Under the pieces are notes generated by a model. That model was not told where the DNA came from. It searched no databases and saw only the letters and a list, made by a program, of their open reading frames with translations. Both the position numbers and the translations under genes were made by a program. From CAVVGB01 sp963747715 (GTDB taxonomy: Bacteria > Actinomycetota > Thermoleophilia > Gaiellales > Gaiellaceae): DNA of 64,000 nt. The stretch is taken from positions 124,001 to 188,000 of the forward strand of contig CAVVGB010000003.1 of assembly GCA_963747715.1 (NCBI GenBank), read 5' to 3'. How positions within the stretch are numbered: position 1 is the first letter of the stretch; every line of letters starts with the position of its first letter. Shown piece after piece: positions 46,951 through 55,007 of this stretch.

Positions 46951-47640
46951 CCGGCTTCGAGCTCCGCGATCACACCCTCGATCAGCTCGCGGGCCGCAGC
47001 CGGGGACAGGTCTCCAGGCTCGACGCTCGCCCAGCGTCCGGCTGCGTGCTTGGAGGTCCACGCTCCCTCCCGGGCGTAGAAGAGCGAGCGACAAGCGTTG
47101 AGGATCGCGGCCTCGGTCGGTGAGCCTTCGTGCAGAAACCACCGAAGCGTCTCCGCGAGCAAGGGAAGCAGGTTGGCGCGGCTGGCCGATCGGAAGACGA
47201 GTCGGGGCGGCCGGGCCCGTGAGCGTCACGCCGTGGGAGGCGAGGACGCTTCGGTCGATCGCGAACCAGTGGCCTTCGCCTGGGACGGGCTCGAGGTCGC
47301 AGCGAAACTCGAGACCCCGGCCGCTGTTCAGGTTGAGGTCGAAGCCGGGCTCGACCCCGCCGCCCTGTGCCGTCTGGAGCGGGTACAGGACGAATTCGAG
47401 GCCGCGCGCGGGTGACGAGACCACCTCGTGGCGGATGGCGGCCACGATCTCGAGGGCTTGGTCCGGCGGCGTCCGGGCTCGCGTGACGGCCGACATGTCG
47501 AGGTCACTGCGGTCTCGGTCGTAGTCGTCGAGCGCGTACGACCCACCCACGTACACGCCGAGGAGCTCCTCGCCGAGGAGTGCGTGCAAACGAGAGGTGA
47601 GCTCCTCGAAGTAGTCGGCTTCGGGTTGCAGGTCGGGCAT
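46947..47640 (-). CDS. AadA-like nucleotidyltransferase (aminoglycoside adenylyltransferase family), one frameshift
   Basis: The first frame has GVYVGGSYALDDYDRDRSDLDMSAV, the GSxxx...DxD nucleotidyltransferase motif. The second has ILNACRSLFYAREGAWTSKHAAGRWA, typical of the C-terminal helical domain (DUF4111) of ANT(3'')/ANT(9) enzymes. One extra C near 47205 joins them (about 230 residues). Family enzymes adenylate streptomycin or spectinomycin, but distant environmental homologues often have no proven resistance role. It is antisense between rlmB and yacP, breaking that conserved pair. Confidence 0.75.
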
Positions 47641-47651
47641 TCTTAGCGGCG

Positions 47652-48086
47652 GTGCTGTACCTCTTCGACGGTCACAACATCCTGCACGCCGGGGACTTCG
47701 CCGACGAGCGCGAGCTCGTCGACGTTCTGGCGGGCTTCGTCGCGCTGCAAGGCGCGCGCGGCGTGGTCGTCTTCGACGGGCACGGAGACCCGCGCTCCTT
47801 CGGCCCACTCGAGGTCCGCTTCGCCGCGCATGCGGACGACGTCCTCGAGCGGCTGGCCGCTGAGAACCGGGACCGCGAGCAGGTCAGGATCGTTTCCTCG
47901 GACAGCGCGGTGCGGCAGACCGCCGGGCAGGAGGTCAGCCACGTGTCGGCCCGGAACTTCCTGAGGGAGCTCGACTCCGCCGAACCGCCGAAGGCCACAG
48001 GGGGACCGGCACGGACCCAGATCGGCGATGCGCTCGACGAGGAGACGCAGGAGAAGCTCGAGGCCTGGCGCCGCCGGCGTCATTGA
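47652..48086 (+). CDS. yacP: YacP-like NYN-domain ribonuclease
   Basis: A 144-residue PIN-like NYN protein. LYLFDGHNILHAGDF has the first acidic residue, GVVVFDGHGDPR the next, and VRIVSSDSAVRQTAGQEV the last. Bacterial YacP/Rae1-type NYN proteins cleave mRNA at the ribosome. It sits directly before sigH, as in Bacillus. GTG 47652 lies 11 bp from the divergent AadA-like start. Confidence 0.88.
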   Translation: MLYLFDGHNILHAGDFADERELVDVLAGFVALQGARGVVVFDGHGDPRSFGPLEVRFAAHADDVLERLAAENRDREQVRIVSSDSAVRQTAGQEVSHVSARNFLRELDSAEPPKATGGPARTQIGDALDEETQEKLEAWRRRRH

Positions 48087-48130
48087 ACTTTCTGGACGGG
48101 CGTGCTACCCTCGACCCTCAACTTGAGGGT
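48083..48130 (+). promoter_or_regulatory. Promoter with overlapping palindromic operator upstream of sigH
   Basis: TTGAAC (48083-48088) and TACCCT (48106-48111) are 17 bp apart. Directly after the -10 lies ACCCTCAA-C-TTGAGGGT (48114-48130), a perfect inverted repeat that would cover the transcription start. The sigH start is 55 bp further. A repressor dimer site or autoregulation is likely. Confidence 0.65.
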
Positions 48131-48184
48131 TAGAGTTGTCGAGACGCCGTCCTCGACAGCCGCCCTCGCCCGGGGAGGAAGCAG

Positions 48185-48850
48185 ATGGCCCGCCGTCAGC
48201 TCGCTTCGGTCCGCCCGCAGGAAAAAACTCAGCGCGAGGTCCAGGACCTCCGGCTCGTCCTCCAGGCTCGCAACGGGAACGAGGCCGCCCTCGACGCGCT
48301 CATCCGCCGCTACACCGGGTTCGTCCGCCTCAAGGCCAGCTCGTACTTCCTGGCCGGAGGCGACGGTGACGACCTCATCCAGGAAGGCCTCATCGGCCTG
48401 TACAAGGCCGTGCGGGACTACCGCTCCGACAAGGACACGTCGTTCCGCAGCTTCGCGGAGCTCTGCATCACGCGGCAGATCATCACGGCGATCAAGACCG
48501 CAACTCGCTTCAAGCACTCGCCGCTCAACTCGTACGTCTCGTTCAGCCAGGCCCCCGCCGGCCAGGAGGAGGGGGAGTGCACGCTCGGCGATGCGCTGCC
48601 CGGGCCGGGTATCAACGACCCCGCCATCTGCGTCATCTCGACGGAGGAGCTCCAGAGCCTCGTCTTCTGTCTGGGGACCGGCCTCTCGCCGCTCGAGAGC
48701 GACGCGCTCCGCTTTTACATCGAGGGCAACTCCTACGAGGAGATGGCGGAGCTTCTCGGCTGCGACACGAAGACGATCGACAACGCGCTCCAGCGCGTGA
48801 AGCGCAAGATCCTCATGCACCAGCAGGGCCGCCAGGTTCTCGACGAGTAG
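48185..48850 (+). CDS. sigH: SigH-like sigma-70 factor
   Basis: 221 residues. Region 2 has VRLKASSYFLAGGDGDDLIQEGLIGLYKAVRDY and SFAELCITRQIITAIKTATRFKHSPLNSYVSF, very close to Bacillus sporulation sigma-H. Region 4 has EMAELLGCDTKTIDNALQRVKRKI. In Bacillus it drives transition-state genes; in this non-sporulating-looking lineage the regulon is unknown. ATG 48185 follows GGAGGAAG (48174-48180). It closes the cysS-rlmB-yacP-sigH block. Instead of rpmG-secE-nusG a tRNA-Thr follows. Confidence 0.92.
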   Translation: MARRQLASVRPQEKTQREVQDLRLVLQARNGNEAALDALIRRYTGFVRLKASSYFLAGGDGDDLIQEGLIGLYKAVRDYRSDKDTSFRSFAELCITRQIITAIKTATRFKHSPLNSYVSFSQAPAGQEEGECTLGDALPGPGINDPAICVISTEELQSLVFCLGTGLSPLESDALRFYIEGNSYEEMAELLGCDTKTIDNALQRVKRKILMHQQGRQVLDE

Positions 48851-48910
48851 CCGAGGTCCGGTCGAAACGCGCCGGGCGACCATGCGTCGCCCCTATCGCT
48901 CCATTTCGCT

Positions 48911-48938
48911 GAGTAGGGGCGGGGCATGCCCCGCCCGG
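48911..48938. repeat. GCATGC palindromic repeat, perfect copy
   Basis: GAGTAGG plus palindrome GGGCGGGGCATGCCCCGCCC (48917-48936), identical over 28 bp to the copy at 17001-17028. It lies between sigH and the 3' end of the antisense tRNA-Thr, where it could serve both as terminator hairpins. Confidence 0.85.
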
Positions 48939-48954
48939 GAGAGGCGCGAACAAG

Positions 48955-49026
48955 AGCCGGAGGAGGGAGTCGAACCCTCGGCCCCCTGTTTACAAGACAG
49001 GCGCTCTACCACTGAGCTACTCCGGC
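48955..49026 (-). tRNA. tRNA-Thr (UGU anticodon)
   Basis: A 72-base cloverleaf on the minus strand. The acceptor GCCGGAG pairs with CTCCGGC, the D arm is GCTCAGTGGTAGAGC, the anticodon stem CCTGT/ACAGG encloses loop CTTGTAA with anticodon TGT, and the T arm is GAGGG-TTCGACT-CCCTC. No CCA is encoded. Confidence 0.95.
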
Positions 49027-49089
49027 GTGCCCACTGCATGGTAGCCCCGCCGGGGGAATGTCCCCGCTCAGGCGGCGTTTAACTGGGTG

Positions 49090-49350
49090 ATGCGTTCTAT
49101 CCAGGAAATCCGTGCCGACCTCGAGCGCGCCACGGACCAGCGCACCGAGCTCTGGGAGGAGCTCGGCCAGGGCGTGGACCCGGCCAAGTCGGCCGAGGCC
49201 CATCGGCTCTCGAGCCTGATCGAGGACCTGTGGTCTGAGCTTCGGGCCGTCCAGGCCCAGCAACGGTGGGGCTCCTCGGAGCTGATCCGGCGCCGGGCGC
49301 TGGCCGAGGAGCGCCTCGAGCGCGACTCGCTCCGCAGAAAAGCTGCGTAG
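49090..49350 (+). CDS. Hypothetical small coiled-coil protein
   Basis: 86 residues, highly charged and helical throughout (RSIQEIRADLERATDQRTEL; LIEDLWSELRAVQAQQRW). GTG 49087 or ATG 49090. It follows a GTTTAACT stretch whose 15-bp context is shared with the region after lysS. No recognised family; the layout is like a small regulatory or scaffold protein. Confidence 0.6.
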   Translation: MRSIQEIRADLERATDQRTELWEELGQGVDPAKSAEAHRLSSLIEDLWSELRAVQAQQRWGSSELIRRRALAEERLERDSLRRKAA

Positions 49351-49379
49351 TCTCCGGGCGCGCCTGAGGGCGCTCTGCG

Positions 49380-50400
49380 ATGCGGATCCTGCTCGTCTCA
49401 CCGATGTATCCGAGCGCGGCCGCGCCCGACTTCGGCGCGTTCGTCAAGCAGATCGCGGACGAGCTCGAGAACCAGGGCCATGAGCTCAGCCGTGCCGTCA
49501 TCGACCACCGCGGCCGCTCGCGCGCCAAGTATGCGGGCCTGACCGCGGCCGCCGTCCGGGAAGCTCGCCGCTTTCGCCCTGATGTCGTCTACGCCCACTT
49601 CCTCGTGCCGGGCGGAACGGCCGGCGCGCTGGCGGCGCTCGCCGCACGCGCCCGCCTTGTCGTCACCGCACACGGACGTGACGTTCGCAACATCGGCTCG
49701 ATGTTCGGGATCGGGACCGTCACGCGCGCCACGCTCGCGCGTGCGCGTGTGATCGCGCGTGTCCGATTACCTGCGGCGCGAGCTGATCGCGAAACTGCCT
49801 GCGCTCGACGGCCGCATCGACGTGATCGACTGCGGCGTCGACCTCGAGCGCTTCCGGGGACGAGACGCCGAGGAAGCGCGCCGGCGCGTTGGTTGGGACG
49901 GAGAAGGGCCGCGTTGCCTCTGTCTCGGCACGCTCGACGAGCGCAAGAACGTCGTGCGGCTCGCCGAGGCTTTCGAGCGCGCCGACACCGGCAGCCTGGC
50001 GTTCGTCGGGGACGGGCCGCTGCGCGCACGGCTCGAAGGTCGCGAGCGGGTGCGCCTCACGGGGCGCGTTCCGCAAGAGCAGGTCGCCGACTGGATCGCC
50101 GCGTGCGACGTGCTCTGCCAGCCGAGCCTCGTCGAGCCGTTCGGCCAGGCGCTGCTCGAGGCGATGGCCTCCGAGCGCCCGGTGGTCGCAACTCGCGTGG
50201 GAGGCCCACCGGAGTTCGTCACGCCCGAGAGCGGCGTGCTCGTCGATCCCGAAAGCGTCGACTCGATCGCAGCCGGGCTACAGAAGGCCCTCGAGCTCCC
50301 GTGTCCCAACGCCGCGGCACGGTCGGCTGCCGCCGAGCACGACGTCCGCCGTCAGGCCACGCGAGTCGCCGAGGTTCTGGAAGGACGGCGGGCAGAATGA
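49380..50400 (+). CDS. GT4-family glycosyltransferase, one frameshift
   Basis: About 339 residues over two frames joined near 49757. The first frame (MRILLVSPMYPSAAAPDFGAFVKQ; VVTAHGRDVRNIG) is the N-terminal Rossmann acceptor domain. The second has CLGTLDERKNVVRLAEAF and PSLVEPFGQALLEAMASERPVVATRVGGPPEFV, the GT4 donor-binding E-x7-E motif. One extra base in GATCGCGCGTG explains the shift. It uses a nucleotide sugar in envelope polysaccharide or glycolipid synthesis. Overlaps the CDF gene (ATGA). Confidence 0.85.
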
Positions 50401-51299
50401 CAGCGATGCACGACCACGATCACGGAGTGCGCGACAGGCGACTTCTCGCGATCGCCCTGGCGCTCATCCTCGTCTTCATGGTCGCCGAGGTCGTCTTCGG
50501 CGTCCTCGCGGACTCGCTCGCGCTGCTCGCCGACGCCGGTCACATGCTCACGGATGCCGCCGCTCTCGCCTTGGCGTTCATTGCAGCCTGGGCGGCTTCG
50601 CTCCCCGCGCGCGGACGGTTCACGTTCGGCTACGCGCGCGCCGAGATCCTGGCCGCACAGATCAACGGGATCACGCTGGTGCTCATCGCGCTCTGGATCC
50701 TGTACGAGGCCGTTCGCCGGCTGATCGATCCGCCGGAGGTGCAGGCGGGCGTTGTTACGGTCGTCGCGCTAGTCGGTATCGGAGTCAATCTGCTGATCGT
50801 GTGGATCCTGTCCGGCGCGCACCGTCAGAGCCTGAACATTCGCGGCGCGTACCTTCACATCACCACCGACCTGGCCGCGTTCGCGGGAACGGCGGCGGCC
50901 GGAGTGTTGATCCTGCTGACCGGCTGGGACCGCTTCGATCCCATCGCCTCGCTCGTGGTGGTCGGCCTCATGCTCTACGCGAGCGTCGAGCTCCTGCGGG
51001 AATCGGGCCGGATCTTCTTGGAGGGAGCCCCGACCTCGGCGCCCCCGGGAGAGGTCGGCGAGGTGCTGGCGAGCTACCCCGGCGTCGTCGAGGCTCACGA
51101 CTTGCACGTGTGGACCGTGACGAGCGGGTTCCCAGCTCTGTCGGCTCACGTCCTCGTCGAGCCCGGAGCCGACTGCCACAGGATCCGACTCGAGCTCGAG
51201 CGGCTCCTGCGCGAGCGCTTCGGGATCGACCACTCCACGCTCCAGGTCGAGCACGTCGGCACCGCCACCGGCCTCGAGATCCGCCCGTCCGCGAATTAG
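50397..51299 (+). CDS. CDF-family cation efflux transporter (CzcD-like)
   Basis: About 300 residues. The N-terminal HDHDHG His motif is followed by six membrane helices, LLADAGHMLTDAAALAL (metal site in TM2), and HITTDLAAFAGTAA (TM5 site, here H-x3-D). The cytoplasmic C-terminal domain has DLHVWTVTSGFPALSAHV. It probably exports Zn2+/Co2+/Cd2+ against protons. ATG 50397 is coupled to the glycosyltransferase gene; ATG 50406 is an alternative. Confidence 0.9.
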   Translation: MTAMHDHDHGVRDRRLLAIALALILVFMVAEVVFGVLADSLALLADAGHMLTDAAALALAFIAAWAASLPARGRFTFGYARAEILAAQINGITLVLIALWILYEAVRRLIDPPEVQAGVVTVVALVGIGVNLLIVWILSGAHRQSLNIRGAYLHITTDLAAFAGTAAAGVLILLTGWDRFDPIASLVVVGLMLYASVELLRESGRIFLEGAPTSAPPGEVGEVLASYPGVVEAHDLHVWTVTSGFPALSAHVLVEPGADCHRIRLELERLLRERFGIDHSTLQVEHVGTATGLEIRPSAN

Positions 51300-51347
51300 G
51301 CCGTTCGGCCTAGTGACGGGGAGAGGCGCAGGTGTGTTAATGAAGGC

Positions 51348-51729
51348 ATGGCACCAAACGGGGTCGTCAGGGTCCTCATCGCGGACGACAACGGCCTCTT
51401 CCGGTCGGCCCTCGACGCGATTCTGGCCGGCGAGCCGGAGATCAGCGTGGTCGGGCGAGCCACCGACGGCGAGGAGGCGGTCCGGCTCGTCGCCGAGCTC
51501 GAGCCCGACGTCGTCCTGATGGATCTGAGCATGCCGGTGCTCGACGGCTTCCTCGCCACGGAGGAGATCCAGCGAGAAGTCACCTGAAACCCAGGTCCTC
51601 GTCCTGACCGGCTCGCCGGAGCGGGCGGATATCGCGCGGGCCGAGGCAGTCGGAGCCGCCGGCTACGTGACCAAGGACATGATCGCGTCCGACCTCGTGG
51701 CGGCCATCCGTGCCGTCGCCGGGCGCTAA
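51348..51729 (+). CDS. Stand-alone response-regulator receiver domain, one frameshift
   Basis: About 127 residues. The first frame has VLIADDNGLFRSAL (acidic pocket) and DVVLMDLSMPVLDGF (phospho-acceptor Asp). The second gives ETQVLVLTGSPERADIARAEAVGAAGYVTKD with the conserved Thr and Lys. A +1 shift near 51573 joins them. There is no DNA-binding domain, so it is a CheY/Spo0F-like relay or the receiver half of a larger system. No kinase is nearby. Confidence 0.75.
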
Positions 51730-51753
51730 AGCAGTTTCGCTACCCTGGGGCGG

Positions 51754-51978
51754 ATGCTCGAGGTCATCCTTCCGGCCCTCCACGTCCTCCTGTCCGTGTT
51801 CCTGATCACGCTCGTGCTCATGCACTCCGGGCGCGACACGGGCTTCGGAGGGCTCGGTTTCACGCCTGCCTCGCAGGGCGGCCAGCACATCGTGGAGCGG
51901 AACCTCACGCGCCTGACGGTCGTCGTCGCGCTCATCTTCGCGGCGAACACGATCGCGCTCTTCTACCAGTTCGACTAG
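51754..51978 (+). CDS. secG: Preprotein translocase subunit SecG
   Basis: 74 residues with two membrane helices (VILPALHVLLSVFLITLVLM; LTVVVALIFAANTIALFY) separated by the GGLGF loop, the SecG pattern. It assists the SecYEG translocon. ATG 51754, followed by a 335-bp gap. Confidence 0.88.
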   Translation: MLEVILPALHVLLSVFLITLVLMHSGRDTGFGGLGFTPASQGGQHIVERNLTRLTVVVALIFAANTIALFYQFD

Positions 51979-52218
51979 AGGGCAAGGGCAGTTCCGCTCG
52001 CGGCGTAGGGCGCTCCAGAGGCAAAAAGGCTGGCCCCACAGACGAACCCGTTCGCCTAAAGCTCCTCGCCTCGCGCGCCACGGCGCGTCGGTGTGTTATG
52101 CGGACTTTGGGCCGGGTTCTGAGAGCAGAGCCAGTGAAGCCACTGTACTCCGTTTCACAACGTCACCGTGGTTTCGCCAATCGAAACGCCAAGCCCACCT
52201 AGAGCGCTCTCGGTTCTT

Positions 52219-52250
52219 CCGGGCCGGGCATGCCCGGCCCCTACTCGTCC
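52219..52250. repeat. GCATGC palindromic repeat, inverted copy
   Basis: Perfect palindrome GGGCCGGGCATGCCCGGCCC (52221-52240) followed by CTACTCGTCCGA. Read on the minus strand it is identical over about 37 bp to the clpC-end copy at 30694-30724, including the GACGAGTAG that ends clpC. Confidence 0.85.
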
Positions 52251-52269
52251 GAAAGCGTTCGTTTGAAGG

Positions 52270-52297
52270 GTAGGGGCGAGGCATGCCTCGCCCGTCC
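52270..52297. repeat. GCATGC palindromic repeat, perfect copy with A/T pair
   Basis: GTAGG plus palindrome GGGCGAGGCATGCCTCGCCC (52274-52293). Relative to the other copies two arm positions changed in a compensating way (G to A, C to T), so pairing is kept. It lies 30 bp from the inverted copy. Confidence 0.85.
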
Positions 52298-52313
52298 CGG
52301 CAGTCGAAAAGAA

Positions 52314-52572
52314 CTACCCGCCGGCGATGGCGCCGACGAGGCGGATCTCGTCGGATTCGGAGAGCGGTGTCGAGAGGCCGTCGCGTTCGCGCATGTCGAC
52401 GCCGTCGAGGTAGACGTTGACGAGGCCGCGCAGCTCGCCGCGCTCGTCGAAGATCAGGTTCGAGATCGGCAGCGTCGCGAGAGCATCGCCGAGCGTCGCT
52501 GTCGTCCACCTCGAAGCGGTTCTGTCCTCCCGCCTCGGTCGCGAGCAGCGACGGAAGCAGGACGACCGCCAC
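52314..52572 (-). CDS. MoaD/ThiS-family ubiquitin-like sulfur carrier, one frameshift
   Basis: From GTG 52572 (sharing its G with the upstream TAG) the frame reads AVVLLPSLLATEAGGQNRFEVDD. The next frame, after one extra base near 52490, reads TLGDALATLPISNLIFDERGELRGLVNVYL and ends VGAIAGG. The GG C-terminus is the activated end of MoaD/ThiS-type carriers. About 86 residues. Coupled to the BNR protein, a pairing seen in other bacteria. Confidence 0.8.
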
Positions 52573-53634
52573 TAGCCCACCTCCACCGACAGGATCGGCG
52601 GAAGCTGCGAGGCGATCTCCGTCCACGAGCCGCCGTCGTCGGTCGTCGCGAAGACCGAGCCGCTCTGCGTCCCGAAGTACACGCCGAGCGGGTCGAGGCG
52701 GTCGCTCGCCATCCCTTCACGCAAGACCGCTACCCACGCCGGCTCCGGAAGCCCGTTCGTGACGAGATCCCAGCTCGCGCCGCCGTCCCGCGTGCGGTAC
52801 ACGCCGAGACGGTCGTTCGGCGTCACGCGGTTTTCCGCTCCTTCTTCGGGAATGACGAATGCGACGTCGGGGTCGCGATGGTCGATCGCGATCGGGAAGC
52901 CGAAGCCGCTCGGCAGACCGTTGCCTTCGAGGCGCTCCCACTGCTCGCCGCGGTCGTCGGTGCGATAGACGCCGCAGTGGTTCTGCTGCCAGAGCCGCTC
53001 GGTGCGCGAGGGATGGATCAGGACCTTGTGCACGCACTGGCCAAGCTCCGGGAACGGATCGGGCATGAAGTCGGCGGCGGTGCCTTTGTTGGCGGGATTC
53101 CAGCTCTCGCCCCCGTCGTCGCTGCGAAACACGCCGGCCGCTGAGATTCCGATGTACATCCGGTTCGGCTCGTCGGGATCGAGCTGAATCGAGTGGCAGC
53201 ACATTCCGCCCGCACCGGGGTTCCAGCGATCCCGCGTCGGGTGATGCAGCAGCGCTTCGTTCACCTGCCACGTCGCCCCGCCGTCGTCGGAGCGAAAGAG
53301 AACGCCGGGCGCCGCGCCCAGCCACAGCCGGCCGTCCTCGCCCTCGCGGCCCGGTTCGACGTGCCAGGTCTTCTCGAGCTTGAGGCCGCTTTCTTCGGGA
53401 AGGCCGAGCTCCTCGGCGCGCGTCCACTTCTTGCCGCCGTCGTCGGAACGATGCACCGTCGCCCCGTAGACCTCGTTGTTCGTCGCGGCGAGCAGCGCGC
53501 CGTCGCGCGGATCGACGACGGCGTGGAAGACCGACCAGCCCTTCAGCAGCGGGCCGTCGAGCTTCCACTTCCGGCGCGACTCGTCTCCCGAGAGGAGGAA
53601 GAGGCCTTTTCGTGTTCCTACGAGTACGACTCAT
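52572..53634 (-). CDS. BNR/WD40-like beta-propeller protein (exo-sialidase-like), start frameshifted
   Basis: A propeller of about 353 residues with six or more BNR repeats (RSDDGGKKW, RSDDGGATW, RSDDGGESW, RTDDRGEQW, RTRDGGASW, TTDDGGSW). The start ATG 53634 overlaps the upstream TGA as TGATG, but one extra base follows; corrected, it reads MSVLVGTRKGLFLL. Aspartate-box repeats occur in sialidases and photosystem assembly factors, but no catalytic residues can be assigned. It is the third gene of the tldD-tldE-BNR-MoaD operon. Confidence 0.8.
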
Positions 53635-55007
53635 CAAAGACCGGGCCCGGATCCCGTGTCCGACGATTGTAAACGCCGACGTCGCGACGGCCGGAACGAG
53701 CGTGCCGAACGGGTAGCGCTCGTCGTAGTAGTCGCTTCTGTTCACGAGCACGACGTCCGAGGAGAGGCCGAGCAGGTGCTCGGCGAGCTTGGGAAACGAC
53801 GTCGTGAAGCGCAGGTTCACGAGCGGCTTCGTGATGCGCCCGTCCTCGATGCGAAAGGTGCCGTCGCGCGTCATGCCGGTGATGATCCCCTCGCGCGCGT
53901 CGACGATTCCGAGGTAATGGAGTCGCGTCACGTAGATGCCGTCGTCGACGCGCTCGACGAGCTCGTCGCGGGTCGCGTCTCCGCCCTTGAGCGACAGGTT
54001 GAGCGGCAGCGGTCCCCAGGCCTGCGAGCTCGCCGCCAGAGCGTGGCCGGTCGAGACCTTGCCGTTCCCCGCGCGGCCGGCGCTGCGGCGGTCCCAGACC
54101 ACGTCCTTGACGACGCCGTCCTCGACGATCGTCACCGGCTCCTTGGGAACGCCTTCGAGGTCGAACGCCTTCGGCAGGCCTCGCGGGTCGAGCCCGTCGT
54201 CGAGCAAGCGTGAAGGACGGGTCGAAGATCCGCTCGCCGACGCGACCCGAGAAGAAGCTCCGCTCCTCCAGCAACGCGAGCCCGTTGATGGACGTGAAGG
54301 CGAAGTACCACATGAGCTCCGAGAGCGCGTACGGCTCGAGGACGGCCGCGTACGTACCGGGTTCGATCTCCGTCGCGCCGGCGGTGCGAGCGCGCTTTCT
54401 CCGCAGCCTCGCGCGCGACCGCTTCGGGCTCGATCTCGCCCGCCTTCCACGAGCACGCCTCCGCGTAGCCGGATTCGTTGTCCGACGCGGCGATGGCGAG
54501 CGCGCTCGCGTCGGTCATCGCCTGCGAGACCACGTGTCCCGTGCTCGATGCAACGGCCGTTTCGGTGACCGCGCTCGTGAAGAAGCCGAACAGGCCGTAC
54601 TCAGGCGCGGCGGCGATCGCCCGCGCTGCGGTGCCGGCCTGATCCTCGGGAGTGAGCGCCGCGGTCGCTTCGTCGAATCCTTCGACATCTGGAACGTCGG
54701 AGGGTCGCGGGAGGCCGGGGAAGTCCGGGTCGGGAGGCGAGCTGTCCGCCGCTTCGGCCGCTCGCGTGGCGGCGGCCCGCAGGCCGTCGTCGTCGGTTCG
54801 GTTCGTGACGGCGACACCGACCTTGCCGTCGCGGACGACGCGCAGCGTCACCGATTCGTCGCGGATGAGCGTCGGCTGGTGAACCTCGGAGCCCGCGAAG
54901 CGCGCGAAGCCCGACTCCTCGACGTGCACGAGCGCGTCGGACTCGTCTCCCTGCGCCGCGCGCTGCGCGCGCTCCGCCAGCGCCTGAGCCCGCTCGCCGC
55001 GGATCAC
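53634..55007 (-). CDS. pmbA: TldE/PmbA-family protease subunit, three frameshifts
   Basis: Pieces in three frames form a TldE of about 455 residues. The N-terminal part (LVHVEESGFARFAGSEVHQPTLIRDESVTLRVV) is followed, after a shift near 54392, by TEIEPGTYAAVLEPYALSELMWYFAF. After 54208 comes LPKAFDLEGVPKEPVTIVEDGVVKDVVWDRRSAG, and a last shift near 53650 reaches the TGA at 53636. All are +1. TldE lacks the metal motif of TldD and forms the TldD/E metalloprotease that processes modified peptides. GTG 55007 overlaps the tldD stop. Confidence 0.85.

Larger units (their letters stand above)
51979..52313 (+). other. Intergenic region with two GCATGC palindromes
   Basis: No gene could be supported in these 335 bp. 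They contain one inverted and one direct copy of the palindromic repeat near the right end and otherwise no clear promoter. The stretch 52040-52200 is less GC-rich. It lies between the ends of secG and the MoaD-like gene, so the palindromes probably mark the transcript ends. Confidence 0.6.

Noticed and set aside
46947..47640. Calling this gene a confirmed streptomycin/spectinomycin resistance determinant
   Set aside because: Only family-level motifs are visible; chromosomal environmental homologues frequently have untested or different substrates.
52057..52070. CGAACCCGTTCG as a second SOS box
   Set aside because: Half-sites are separated by 2 bp instead of 4 and it is not upstream of an SOS-type gene.
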